Origin: Pseudovibrio ascidiaceicola
GTDB lineage: Bacteria; Pseudomonadota; Alphaproteobacteria; Rhizobiales; Stappiaceae
Direction of reading: 5' to 3'
DNA length: 64,000 bases
Assembly (NCBI RefSeq): GCF_900114245.1
Contig: NZ_FOSK01000001.1
Span: 1-64,000 of the forward strand
The position numbers were made by a program, and so were the translations under genes. Position 1 is the first letter of the stretch, and each line of letters opens with the position of its first letter. Of this stretch, positions 48,322 to 56,648 are shown in pieces. The notes beneath the pieces are model-generated. The model saw nothing but the letters and a program-made list of their open reading frames with translations, did not search any database and was not told the origin of the DNA.

Positions 48322-48849
48322 ATGCCAAGACACTCGCCTTGTGCCATCGCCAATGAATTTCTGAGACGCCGAGGCAGCTCTGAATACCCATCTCAGATGT
48401 ACATTCAAAAGCTCGTTGCCATCGCAAACGGGTGGAACCTTGCTATCAATGGTGAGCCATTGGTGAACTCAGCTCCACAAGCTTGGAAAAATGGCCCAGT
48501 GTTTCGGCAGATATGGGATTTCATAAAGGAAGGCGGGCACAAAGGCCCCAATTGTGAAATCGCTGACCCCGTCACCGGCCAGATCGTTACGGGTCGGGTC
48601 AGCGGCAGCGAGCAGGACATCATCGATCACGTTTGGAAGAAGTACCGCAACTACACACCACAACAACTGTCAGATCTCACCCATCAAGCGAACTCTCCGT
48701 GGGCTCATGCCTACTTTGAAAAAGGGAGAAACGCAGAAATTGATACAGAACGCACCCGGCAATATTACATCAAACTCGCCTTAGCGGGCCGCTCTCATGC
48801 AGAAGAAGAGCAGTCCATACAAACAGCGGGTCGGATCAATGCCGCCTAA
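48322..48849 (+). CDS. Panacea / SocA-like (DUF4065) domain protein, candidate antitoxin
   Basis: 175 residues. The domain core is plain: YIQKLVAIANGWNLAINGEP followed by AWKNGPVFRQIWDFIK, the conserved KLxKL...GW...Aw..GPV pattern. Panacea proteins are antitoxins of many type II systems (SocA of Caulobacter is a ClpXP adaptor for the SocB toxin) and some are phage-encoded regulators. GGGG about 9 bases upstream precedes the ATG. The gene overlaps the next one by 11 bases, so they are co-translated. The toxin role of the neighbour is inferred from arrangement. Confidence 0.85.
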   Translation: MPRHSPCAIANEFLRRRGSSEYPSQMYIQKLVAIANGWNLAINGEPLVNSAPQAWKNGPVFRQIWDFIKEGGHKGPNCEIADPVTGQIVTGRVSGSEQDIIDHVWKKYRNYTPQQLSDLTHQANSPWAHAYFEKGRNAEIDTERTRQYYIKLALAGRSHAEEEQSIQTAGRINAA

Positions 48850-49282
48850 TGATGTATTCGATGAAACACTCGAAAAGCCGCTCACCGTCGATGACATCGA
48901 CGCAGCAGTCTCCAAGCTGCCTATTGAGGTGGACCCTCCCGCCAAGATCGGGTTCGAGCAGCTGCTGAAAGACCGTCAGGCTCTGTCTGACGACAACACC
49001 CTGCTTCAAAACGAGCTGATGGAGCTCAAGTCACGGCTCGCGACCAAGCAGGAGCTGGACGCACTCATCAAACCCTACGCAGGCAAAGCCTACTGGTTCA
49101 TGTGCGTGTATTGCGGCACCGTGGCGCTCATCCTCGTGCTGTCAGGCTTCAAGAACGTCTACGGCAACTCCTTCATTCTGGCCGACAGCGTGCTGGAGTT
49201 CCTCGTCGGCAGCACCGCGACCACCGTTATCGGCCTTGTCGGCATGGTGCTCACGGGCATCTTTGTAGGCGCTCGAAAATAG
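48839..49282 (+). CDS. Small coiled-coil two-helix membrane protein, candidate Panacea partner
   Basis: 147 residues, no named family recognised. A soluble N-terminal part (about 1-40) leads to a coiled coil (about 41-75: LLKDRQALSDDNTLLQNELM). Two membrane helices follow (about 85-103 and 121-144), ending FVGARK. The second helix follows the pattern ADSVLEFLVGSTATTVIGLV; I recall this pattern from other small defence-linked membrane proteins, but have not searched for it. It overlaps the Panacea gene by 11 bases and looks higher in GC than its neighbours. A membrane-acting toxin kept silent by the Panacea protein would fit, but this is inference. The ATG at 48839 is used; an upstream in-frame start at 48797 is possible. 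Confidence 0.7.
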   Translation: MPPNDVFDETLEKPLTVDDIDAAVSKLPIEVDPPAKIGFEQLLKDRQALSDDNTLLQNELMELKSRLATKQELDALIKPYAGKAYWFMCVYCGTVALILVLSGFKNVYGNSFILADSVLEFLVGSTATTVIGLVGMVLTGIFVGARK

Positions 49283-49295
49283 TGCCCCATCCGCT

Positions 49296-50528
49296 CTAAT
49301 GACCAGATAGCACCAGCACCTTGACGGGGAAGGCAAGCGCCTGGAACCGCAAGATCAGCGCATGCATGATCGAGGTCGCATCCACCATGTGATAATAAAG
49401 CCCTCCCCAGAAGCCAAACTCACCCGCCGCAATCTGTTCGCCATAATTGCTGTAAGCATTGGCAATGCACTTGCTGCCGGGAGGAATACCATTCGTATCA
49501 CCGGGATAAAGCGGCTCCATGATCACCAGCAAGGTTCCCGGACGCGCAACATCCTGCGCATCCACCAGCTGATCCGTCGGGCGGAATTGACCTGAGGAGA
49601 TAAAGTCCTGCGTGTCCACCACGACCATTGGAATAACCTCAAACGGACGCGAGGCGCAGGTAATCTCTGCCGCCATACCAACCTTGATCACAGAAGCAGT
49701 AATCTGCCCAAAGCCCGCCTGAAACCGTCCATACCCAGTCGTAGAAGGCACGAGAATACCTGCAGGACGCAGGATCGGGCTTACAATATCACCCGGCTGA
49801 AGAATAAACTGCGTGATCACACCATCGACGCCAGCATAAACGAACTTCTTATTGTAGGCAGACTCCGCCTGATGCAGCCGCGCAATCGCGCTAGTCCGCC
49901 GTGCTGGTAGGGAAACACTGATCTTCGTCTGCACGATATCCCGGTTCGCAACAGCCGCATCCAGCTGCCCTTTCCGCACAACCACCTGATTTTCGCGCGT
50001 ATCAATTTCTTTCTGCGTCACCACATCAGAATTGCGTCGCTGCAAATCCAGTGTCCGCTCCAGCTCGCTGACGGCCTGATTATAAGCACCCTGTGCCTGA
50101 GAGATCATAGCTTCCGCACTGATCAGCTCAGAATTCGCCAGCTGAATCTCAGCATCAATCTCATCCACCTCACTCTGTGCCGTATCGACCTGCGCCTTCT
50201 CAGTGGAAGAATCCAGCGTAAACAGCAGCTGTCCGGCCTTCACATGCTCGTTGTTCTCCACCACCACCAAATCCACCCGCCCTGCGGTTTCCGGCAGGAT
50301 GGAAACAGTACGGTACAGCGACAGAACGTTGGAAGTCGTTGGGTGGTAGAAGAACACCAGAGTAATCAGCGCAATGGTCAGCATCAACGCGGATGTAATT
50401 CCCCAGCGCAACTCGTACCAAACCGTGAAAAACGTAATCTCATGCCCAAATCGCTTACCCTGCTTGTAGCGACGAAACAGATAGTCCGGCAGGATCGTCA
50501 CAAGCGAACAAAGAAGAAACTCAATCAT
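49296..50528 (-). CDS. HlyD family secretion protein (YibH-like membrane fusion protein)
   Basis: 410 residues. An N-terminal membrane helix (about 43-62, within a longer hydrophobic N-terminus) leads to a biotinyl-lipoyl-like domain (VEN...VKAGQLLFTLDSS), a long alpha-helical hairpin (about 115-205: NSELISAEAMISQAQGAYNQ) and a beta-barrel part. It is an adaptor protein that links an inner-membrane pump to the outer membrane. The small membrane gene upstream overlaps its start by 8 bases, as with yibI-yibH of E. coli. No dedicated pump or outer-membrane factor is next to it. It converges on the Panacea partner gene 13 bases away. Confidence 0.88.
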   Translation of the reverse strand: MIEFLLCSLVTILPDYLFRRYKQGKRFGHEITFFTVWYELRWGITSALMLTIALITLVFFYHPTTSNVLSLYRTVSILPETAGRVDLVVVENNEHVKAGQLLFTLDSSTEKAQVDTAQSEVDEIDAEIQLANSELISAEAMISQAQGAYNQAVSELERTLDLQRRNSDVVTQKEIDTRENQVVVRKGQLDAAVANRDIVQTKISVSLPARRTSAIARLHQAESAYNKKFVYAGVDGVITQFILQPGDIVSPILRPAGILVPSTTGYGRFQAGFGQITASVIKVGMAAEITCASRPFEVIPMVVVDTQDFISSGQFRPTDQLVDAQDVARPGTLLVIMEPLYPGDTNGIPPGSKCIANAYSNYGEQIAAGEFGFWGGLYYHMVDATSIMHALILRFQALAFPVKVLVLSGH

Positions 50529-50883
50529 TCTGTTTCTTCCCCTTTATCGTCTTACGCAAGGTTTGGGCGATTGTATTAAGCGGCGTCTCATAATCCGGCA
50601 GGTTAATCGCAGCCAGCAACAACGCTGCAATCCAAAAATAATTGTTGTGCGTGAACAGCGCGAGGACCGCCAATATGGCTACGATCTGCATATGCGACCG
50701 CCCATATTTGTGCGCCATCTTCTCTGGCAAAGCATGCAAGGAGAAGTAAAAGACACCCGCCAGCAACACCGCACCAATGGCAATGAAGATGGTAACCACC
50801 ATCAAAACATCTGTACTGCCCGGTGCAGTGATGAAGATAGGGAGGTGCCCAGCGAATTGCTCATGTTCGCCACCAGAAGCCAT
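50521..50883 (-). CDS. Small inner-membrane protein, partner of the HlyD-type gene
   Basis: 120 residues. Two to three membrane helices (about 28-50, 65-85 and 85-100) and a basic C-terminus (TLRKTIKGKKQND). Position and size match YibI (DUF3302) in the E. coli yibI-yibH pair, but sequence similarity to DUF3302 is not certain to me. Its stop overlaps the start of the HlyD-type gene by 8 bases, so the two are translationally coupled and should act together. The ATG at 50883 is preferred; the frame extends 22 codons upstream. Confidence 0.65.
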   Translation of the reverse strand: MASGGEHEQFAGHLPIFITAPGSTDVLMVVTIFIAIGAVLLAGVFYFSLHALPEKMAHKYGRSHMQIVAILAVLALFTHNNYFWIAALLLAAINLPDYETPLNTIAQTLRKTIKGKKQND

Positions 50884-51066
50884 AGCTTGTACCGCTCGTC
50901 TCTCAGGGGTTGCATGGTGCCAGCGCAGAACGCGGACGAAATGGAGCATCTTTCATGCCCCATTCATGGTTACCCTGAGAGAAACAAATCGGGAGAAACT
51001 CGGCGAAAATGGAAGGTTTCGGGCCTTAAGGTAAAGGCCCACTAAGCGAAAACAGATGAATTGAAA

Positions 51067-51576
51067 TCAAACCGCAGCCAGCTCTTCCCGCGCTTTCATA
51101 AAGAGTGGCGCCAATGCCTGCGACAACGCAAAGCTCTTCTCCGCATCTGCTTCAGTGTAAGCATGGTCCGCGTCCAGCAGGTTCACCGTGCCAATCACCT
51201 CGCCAGATACCACCACTGGCAAATTCAGAGTTGCCCCCAGCCCCATGGCAGCAATCTTCTCATGGTCAGGAAAGTAGTCTTTCACATCCTCGATGGTGTA
51301 GCCAAGAAACGGCTTCTGCTGCACAAGCACGCGCTCATACCAACCACCTTCTTTTTCAATCGGCTTGGTGCCGGAGGTACCATAGGAGCCTTCCGCGCTG
51401 GAAAACAACCGTACCACATGGCTCCCCTCAGGATGCGTCACCGTAAGCGTAAACAGCTTGTATCCGGGAAACTTGGAGAACAACGCGCCAGCTTTCTGCG
51501 CCGCTTCCTGCAAGCTGGAGCTCTCTGCTATAGCTTGCACAAACTCATTCTGATCAACCACTTCAAATACCTGCAA
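51067..51576 (-). CDS. GAF domain-containing protein
   Basis: 169 residues, almost all one GAF domain: FSKFPGYKLFTLTVTH, VLVQQKPFLGYTIEDVKDYF, GLGATLNLPVVVSGEVIGTV and the ending FALSQALAPLFMKAR. GAF domains bind small molecules, and here no output domain is attached. Free methionine sulfoxide reductases have the same length but need catalytic cysteines, and this sequence has none, so it is probably a sensor. The start is TTG at 51576, as no ATG lies near the conserved N-terminus. It lies between the HlyD pair and arsR, transcribed leftward. Confidence 0.8.
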   Translation of the reverse strand: MQVFEVVDQNEFVQAIAESSSLQEAAQKAGALFSKFPGYKLFTLTVTHPEGSHVVRLFSSAEGSYGTSGTKPIEKEGGWYERVLVQQKPFLGYTIEDVKDYFPDHEKIAAMGLGATLNLPVVVSGEVIGTVNLLDADHAYTEADAEKSFALSQALAPLFMKAREELAAV

Positions 51577-51652
51577 TTGTGAAATGCAGATACTGTAACT
51601 CCTCGGTGCCGACCATCAAGTCAGAGAAACTCAACAAAGCCTCTTTCACAGA

Positions 51653-51985
51653 TCAACCACGCTTCAGCTCTTTGAAGTCATTGTCGTCCGTATAGAACTT
51701 ATCATCGATACAGCACTCAGCACGTAAAAACTGCAGGACCTCATCCAGCTGCTCAAACTGAGCAACACAGTAAAGCACCCGCCCTTCTCGCCGCTGTTTG
51801 ATCAAGCCTGCAGAGGCCAAACCAGACAGATGATGCGACAGTGTGGAGCCTGGAATCTCCAGCTCTTCCTGCAATGTGCCCACGGCGAGGCCTTTATAGC
51901 CAGCTTTTACAAGCCGCTTGTAAATTGCAAGACGCGTTACATGTCCAAGTTCTTTCAAGGCCTTAGCGGTTTTTTCGATATCCAT
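51653..51985 (-). CDS. ArsR family transcriptional regulator
   Basis: 110 residues. A winged helix-turn-helix of the ArsR/SmtB type: ALKELGHVTRLAIYKRLVKA, IPGSTLSHHLSGLASAGLIK (recognition helix) and RREGRVLYC. A vicinal cysteine pair lies near the C-terminus (AECC, about 92-95), plus the cysteine in LYC, and could bind arsenite or a soft metal. It is divergent from an ArsP-like permease; the intervening 113 bases hold two matching operators. The ATG at 51985 is preferred over an upstream GTG at 51994. Confidence 0.92.
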   Translation of the reverse strand: MDIEKTAKALKELGHVTRLAIYKRLVKAGYKGLAVGTLQEELEIPGSTLSHHLSGLASAGLIKQRREGRVLYCVAQFEQLDEVLQFLRAECCIDDKFYTDDNDFKELKRG

Positions 51986-52006
51986 CTCATTCACCAGAAT
52001 TTCTTA

Positions 52007-52079
52007 TATTTCGATATTACTAGAAATATCTTGACATGAAAACCTATTATTCTATTATTTCGACAAATCCGGAAATATC
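52007..52079. promoter_or_regulatory. Twin ArsR-type operators around the permease promoter
   Basis: Two 24-base elements have the same form: TATTTCGA...GAAATATC at 52007-52030 and again at 52056-52079. Each has arms TATTTC and GAAATA around a 10-base spacer. Between and overlapping them is the promoter at 52031-52058. The first lies just upstream of the -35 and the second covers the -10 and start site, suited to repression by the divergent ArsR protein. Confidence 0.8.
52031..52058 (+). promoter_or_regulatory. Promoter of the ArsP-like permease gene
   Basis: A perfect -35 TTGACA (52031-52036) and TATTAT (52053-52058) are 16 bases apart, 40 bases upstream of the permease start. It is flanked and overlapped by the twin operators. 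Confidence 0.75.
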
Positions 52080-52098
52080 GTAATAAGGATCACATCCA

Positions 52099-53013
52099 AT
52101 GTCACTGTCCTCTGAAATGCTCATAAGCAGCCTGGAAATGTTCACATTCCTTGCTGTGGAACTGACAATCCTCTTTCTGGCAATCAGCTACTTCGTCGGC
52201 ATCTTGCAGGAATACATTCCGCCAAGCCGCGTGCAGAAGATCCTCAGTAGCCAGAACGGCAAAGGCTATGTCACAGCAGCAGCGCTGGGTGTCATCACCC
52301 CATTCTGCTCCTGCTCAACCATCCCTTTCCTCAAAGGTCTGCTCAGAGCACAAGCCGGCTTTGGCACCATGATGGTGTTCCTGTTTGCCAGCCCACTGCT
52401 GAACCCGATTATCATCGGCCTGTTCGCGGTGACCTTCGGTCTGGAAGTTACAGTGTTCTACTTCGCCATCGCATTGGCAGTCTCCATCATCGCAGGCTAC
52501 ACGCTTGAGAAACTCGGCTTCGAAAAATTCGTGAAACCAGAAGCATACGCAGCCCCATCCACCTCTTCATGCGGAAGCAGCTGTGGCGGCAGTGCGCCAG
52601 TTCAAAGCAAATGGGCAAGGGTATGGAAATCAACATGGGTAGACTTCAAGAAGGTCCTGCCATACCTGATCAGCGGCATTGCCATCGGCTCAGTGATCTA
52701 TGGCTTCATGCCAACAGATCTGGTGTCCTCTTGGGCAGGTGAAGACAACCCACTCGCAATCCCTGTGGCCGCTGTCATCGGCATCCCGCTCTACATCAGG
52801 GCAGAAGCCGTCATCCCCCTCGCTGCAGCATTGGCAGGCAAAGGCATGGGACTGGGCGCAATCATGGCCCTCATCATCGGCAGCGCAGGCGCTAGCCTGA
52901 CGGAGGTAATCTTGCTAAAATCCCTCTTCAAAAACCAGATGATCGCCGCTTTCCTGGTCGTCATCCTGGGCATGGCAGTGAGCGCAGGGGTGCTGTACTC
53001 GCTGATTTTCTAA
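52099..53013 (+). CDS. ArsP/YraQ-like permease (DUF318)
   Basis: 304 residues. About eight membrane helices. The family hallmark TPFCSCSTIP (about 73-82) is present, followed by FLFASPLLNPIIIG. A cytoplasmic loop with SSCGSSCGG (about 155-164) is an added cysteine cluster that may bind a metal. ArsP members export trivalent organoarsenicals, while others in the group are linked to zinc or copper. The divergent ArsR regulator and its two operators argue that this is an induced efflux permease for arsenic or a soft metal. AAGGA precedes the ATG. Confidence 0.85.
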   Translation: MSLSSEMLISSLEMFTFLAVELTILFLAISYFVGILQEYIPPSRVQKILSSQNGKGYVTAAALGVITPFCSCSTIPFLKGLLRAQAGFGTMMVFLFASPLLNPIIIGLFAVTFGLEVTVFYFAIALAVSIIAGYTLEKLGFEKFVKPEAYAAPSTSSCGSSCGGSAPVQSKWARVWKSTWVDFKKVLPYLISGIAIGSVIYGFMPTDLVSSWAGEDNPLAIPVAAVIGIPLYIRAEAVIPLAAALAGKGMGLGAIMALIIGSAGASLTEVILLKSLFKNQMIAAFLVVILGMAVSAGVLYSLIF

Positions 53014-53030
53014 GTTTTGCCATAAGTAGT

Positions 53031-53068
53031 CTACGCTGCAACATGAGCTGCTCGGTGTTGCAGCGTAG
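53031..53068 (+). terminator. Long hairpin after the permease gene
   Basis: A 12-bp perfect inverted repeat, CTACGCTGCAAC (53031-53042) with GTTGCAGCGTAG (53057-53068), has a 14-base loop. It starts 18 bases past the stop. No T-run follows, so termination is less certain. Confidence 0.5.
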
Positions 53069-53145
53069 CGAAAGTGCCAGACAAGCCCCCCATGAGACAG
53101 TCGGTTTTAAGACTTGAACAACTCTAACAACTTGTACTGTCACCT

Positions 53146-53796
53146 ATGAAAATTAAACACCAGATATCCTGCCTCATCACTGCAATTTTCCTCATTGGAG
53201 CCACTTCTAGTGTCAATGCAGAAACAAATGAGCTCAAGCTTGATCCCTTTGCAAAACTAATGCTCAAAGGTCTTGATGATAGTCTCAAATGGCCAATCCA
53301 TGTTGCACCTGATGGATGTACTTTCGAGTGGGAAGGGACAGACAACTATAGAGAAACTGCACGTTCTCATGGTCCAGACACCTTCCCAGCTTTGAAATTT
53401 TGGCGAAAAGACAAACCTTCGACTATCAAAATCTTCGCTCCGTTCTGTGGAGGCGATTGCTTCCACCCAAAACTGAGACCAACTCTGCACAAACTCTTTC
53501 CGCTGGAAGCAGGCAAGGTAGTTGAAGCGAACTTCGATAATCCTTTGGGAAAGGGAACATTGAAGTTTACAGTTGTCGGTACCGAGAAGATGCCTCGCCT
53601 TGACAACATGGAAGCGTTTCGCGTGAAAACTGAAAGAGAAATCTTCTCAAAAAAGCGCAATGAGGTCGTACTTCAAACCAGCCAAGAGAGCTGGTGGGCG
53701 CCAGATATTGGATGGCTTGTAAAATTCAAAAAGAAAGGCTTCGAGAAGTCAGTCTATGAGTTTTCTTGTCCAGCAACTTCTCAATCTACTGATTAA
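53146..53796 (+). CDS. Hypothetical exported protein
   Basis: 216 residues, not recognised. A signal peptide (MKIKHQISCLITAIFLIGAT, cleavage near VNA/ET at about 25) is followed by a soluble domain with a CGGDC motif (FCGGDCFHP) and other cysteines at the start (DGCTF) and end (FSCPA). The lone cysteines suggest disulfides in the periplasm. Lysine-rich composition and lower GC contrast with the neighbouring genes and may point to recent arrival. It is a single gene between the arsenic-type permease and recQ. Confidence 0.65.
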   Translation: MKIKHQISCLITAIFLIGATSSVNAETNELKLDPFAKLMLKGLDDSLKWPIHVAPDGCTFEWEGTDNYRETARSHGPDTFPALKFWRKDKPSTIKIFAPFCGGDCFHPKLRPTLHKLFPLEAGKVVEANFDNPLGKGTLKFTVVGTEKMPRLDNMEAFRVKTEREIFSKKRNEVVLQTSQESWWAPDIGWLVKFKKKGFEKSVYEFSCPATSQSTD

Positions 53797-53830
53797 GAAA
53801 ACACCGGAAACGCTACAACTCACGCAATTC

Positions 53831-53862
53831 AGCCCCTACTAACATTCAAGTTAGTAGGGGCT
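53831..53862. terminator. Hairpin between recQ and the exported hypothetical gene
   Basis: A 13-bp perfect stem, AGCCCCTACTAAC (53831-53843) with GTTAGTAGGGGCT (53850-53862), has a 6-base loop. It lies between two convergent genes, 6 bases past the recQ stop. The tail is GTTTG to the right and GAATTG to the left, so it probably serves both weakly. Confidence 0.7.
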
Positions 53863-53867
53863 GTTTG

Positions 53868-55706
53868 CTAATCTCGAATGATCTCCAGGAAGTCTGGGCC
53901 GAAGCGTTCCAGTTTGGACTCGCCAACACCAGAAATCTCCAACATCTCCTCAAGCCGCTGCGGGCGTTCTACTGCCATTTCAATCAGGGTCTTATCATTG
54001 AAGATCACATATGGCGGAACATTCCGCTCTCGCGCCAACTCCATCCGCCGCGCACGGAGTTTCTCGAACAGCTCCTGATCCGCAATGTCCTCAATCTGAG
54101 CCCTAGCTGGCGTTTTAGCCCGGCGTTCCATCTTCGCAGAGTTGGCAAGCTGGTCCACCTTCAGCTCAATAGTACGGCGTTCCTTCAAGAACTCCATACC
54201 CAGCGCTGTCATCTTCAAAGCCCCATGCGCATCATGATCAGCGTAGATCAGACCGGCAGCCAATAGTTGCCGGGCAATGGCGTTCCACTTGATCTTGTCG
54301 AACTCACCGCCAATGTTGAACGTCGACAGCTGGTCATGCCCACGTGAGATGATCCGCTCACTCGCATTGCCAAGCAGAACATCAATCACATAGTTCGCAC
54401 CAAAGCTCTGCCCAGTGCGCAAAATGCAGGAGAGCAGCTTCTGCGCGGCAATAGTCCCATCCATAGTCTTCGGCGGGTTCAAACAGGTATCGCAATTGCC
54501 ACAAGGCTCACACTCATCACCAAAGTAGCGCAGCAGAACGGAGCGCCGGCAAGTCGCCGTTTCACAGTAAGCGAGGAAAGATCGCAGCTTCTGCCGTTCA
54601 ATCTGCTTCTGGCTCTCTGGCGCTTCACTGCGGTCAATCATCTGGTTCAGGAACACAACATCCTGCATGCCATAGACCAGCCACGCCTCAGACGGCAGGC
54701 CATCACGCCCAGCGCGGCCCGTCTCCTGATAATAAGCCTCAATGTTCTTGGGAAGGTCCAGATGTGCCACAAACCGCACGTTGGGCTTATCAATGCCCAT
54801 ACCAAACGCGACTGTGGCAACCATGATCATGCCTTCTTCTTTGATGAAGCGATCCTGATTGGCCTCGCGCACAGAGCTATCAAAGCCCGCATGATAAGGC
54901 AGCGCATCAAAGCCCTCATCAACCAGCCAAGCAGCCGTCTCCTCCACCTTCTTGCGCGACAGGCAATAAATGATGCCACTCTCACCAGCTGGCCGGTCCT
55001 TCAGGAAACGCCGCAACTGCTGCTTCGGATTACTCTTGATGCCAACGGTGTAGGTGATGTTGGGCCGGTCAAACCCAGAGGAAATCAGGCGCGGCAGATT
55101 GAGGCGTTCTTGAATGTCCTTGCGCGTCGGCTCATCCGCCGTTGCGGTCACTGCCAGACAAGGCACACCTTCAAGCTTTGCCCGTACATTGGTCAGCTCA
55201 CGGTACTCAGGGCGGAAGTCATGGCCCCACTGGCTGATACAGTGCGCTTCATCAATCGCCAGCAGCGCAATCAACCCGCGTTGATTCAGCTCTTCCAGCA
55301 AACCAACAAACTCAGGCCGCACCAGCCGTTCCGGCGCCACATAAAGCAGATCCAGCTCCCCAGCCCGCAAATCCCGATAAGCGACTTGAACCTCCTCACG
55401 AGAAAGCGCTGAGTTGATGGACGTCGCCCGCACGCCAAGCTCTCGCAATGTCGCAATCTGATCCTGCATAAGCGCAATCAGCGGAGAAACAACAATGCCC
55501 ACTCCACGGCGACATAAAGCAGGCACCTGATAACACAGAGACTTCCCCGCCCCTGTCGGCATCAAAACACAGCAGCTCTCGCCAGCCATCACACTATCAA
55601 TCACAACCTGCTGGTTGCCGCGAAACGCGTCGTAGCCAAATACTTTTTTCAGAACATCATTCGGCGAGGCAACAATATCTTGCGTGGGTGTCATGAGCAG
55701 CAGCAC
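53868..55706 (-). CDS. recQ: ATP-dependent DNA helicase RecQ
   Basis: 612 residues. Superfamily 2 helicase with Walker [17 protein letters not shown] box [19 protein letters not shown], motif [12 protein letters not shown], the RecQ-Ct zinc site ([20 protein letters not shown]) and a C-terminal HRDC domain ([18 protein letters not shown]). It unwinds branched DNA in repair and recombination. The start is uncertain: GTG at 55706 or ATG at 55694 (MTPTQD), the latter closer to the family start. It is monocistronic, with a hairpin at its end. Confidence 0.96.
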   Translation of the reverse strand: MLLLMTPTQDIVASPNDVLKKVFGYDAFRGNQQVVIDSVMAGESCCVLMPTGAGKSLCYQVPALCRRGVGIVVSPLIALMQDQIATLRELGVRATSINSALSREEVQVAYRDLRAGELDLLYVAPERLVRPEFVGLLEELNQRGLIALLAIDEAHCISQWGHDFRPEYRELTNVRAKLEGVPCLAVTATADEPTRKDIQERLNLPRLISSGFDRPNITYTVGIKSNPKQQLRRFLKDRPAGESGIIYCLSRKKVEETAAWLVDEGFDALPYHAGFDSSVREANQDRFIKEEGMIMVATVAFGMGIDKPNVRFVAHLDLPKNIEAYYQETGRAGRDGLPSEAWLVYGMQDVVFLNQMIDRSEAPESQKQIERQKLRSFLAYCETATCRRSVLLRYFGDECEPCGNCDTCLNPPKTMDGTIAAQKLLSCILRTGQSFGANYVIDVLLGNASERIISRGHDQLSTFNIGGEFDKIKWNAIARQLLAAGLIYADHDAHGALKMTALGMEFLKERRTIELKVDQLANSAKMERRAKTPARAQIEDIADQELFEKLRARRMELARERNVPPYVIFNDKTLIEMAVERPQRLEEMLEISGVGESKLERFGPDFLEIIRD

Positions 55707-55807
55707 TTACTTAAAGGGAATTGAGAGGCACTCGCTAACCTCTACCCGTCTGGCCCTAGTGCGCAAGCCCTATCTGCTGCCGAGGCACATAAACTTCGGA
55801 GAGACGA

Positions 55808-56278
55808 TCACCGATACTTCGCTGCGGAGATGAACTCACCAAAGGTTTCACACCAGACCAGCACGGTGTTGTACTTCTCGATATCAACGCCCTCAGGCAC
55901 GTCCAGCAGGAAGCCATCGAAGGTTTTCACATCACCAATCAGCACAGAGTTGTCTTTGACCGGCAGAAACTCATCTTCGTGCTCAACGAACTCAGGGACC
56001 AAGTAAACCTTGTAATCCGGCCCCGGTGCAAGACGGCCCTGATGAACAATCATGGTCGGAGAGATACTCACCTTGCCCTCACCCCAATGTAGGAAGTCAC
56101 TGCCACGCTGGTCGCGGTTGAACTCCGCAGTGTACTGCGCATTTTGAGCCTTCTGCTCCAGTACGGCAGTTTCAGGAGAGTCCGGCGCAGTCAGGATAGG
56201 CAGAAAGTAGATCCCAAGCGCAAAGCCAACAACAAGCACCACGGTGTGCGAAACAAGCAATGCAACAAAACGGATCAT
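55808..56278 (-). CDS. DM13 domain-containing protein
   Basis: 156 residues. One N-terminal membrane helix (about 6-28) anchors a periplasmic DM13 domain (about 50-156). The domain ends with the conserved cysteine in VLVWCETFGEFISAAKY, thought to be redox-active. DM13 is found in animal and bacterial proteins with possible redox or electron-transfer roles; none is proven. It is divergent from the haemoglobin gene 370 bases away. Confidence 0.9.
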   Translation of the reverse strand: MIRFVALLVSHTVVLVVGFALGIYFLPILTAPDSPETAVLEQKAQNAQYTAEFNRDQRGSDFLHWGEGKVSISPTMIVHQGRLAPGPDYKVYLVPEFVEHEDEFLPVKDNSVLIGDVKTFDGFLLDVPEGVDIEKYNTVLVWCETFGEFISAAKYR

Positions 56279-56648
56279 AAGAGTTCTCTCAGTCTACAAG
56301 GTCAAAATCATTATGATCATAAAAGCGATCACATCAAAGTGTCTAGCAACCACACATGAGGATGGCAACAAAGCTACCTCATTGTAATCAATCTCAAAAT
56401 CTCAAAACACTGTGAAATACTGTGAAGACCCCATTGTTTCCCGAGCAAGGCCTATTTCACCTCAAAAAACTCTACCTCCACACACAAAACACAATCAGTT
56501 TCAACAGCTTAAAGCTATCCAACTTATCCAGATCAGAGGCCTTAGCCTGTTTATCCATGAAATATACAGACTTAACATTCATCAAGTAGATTTACCTAAA
56601 TGCTGTTTAGCCTCAGCCCTTTAACCCCAAGGACAAAAGGTCTGAATT
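56279..56648. other. Divergent intergenic region, DM13 to haemoglobin
   Basis: About 370 A/T-rich bases with no credible gene. It contains a perfect 12-bp palindrome TTATGATCATAA (56311-56322) near the DM13 start and a short direct repeat CTGTGAA near 56410. Both may be regulator sites; no match to a known motif can be claimed. Confidence 0.4.

Noticed and set aside
56412-56624. 70-codon frame on the plus strand upstream of the haemoglobin gene
   Set aside because: It would start with GTG without a ribosome site, in A/T-rich sequence, and has no recognisable features.
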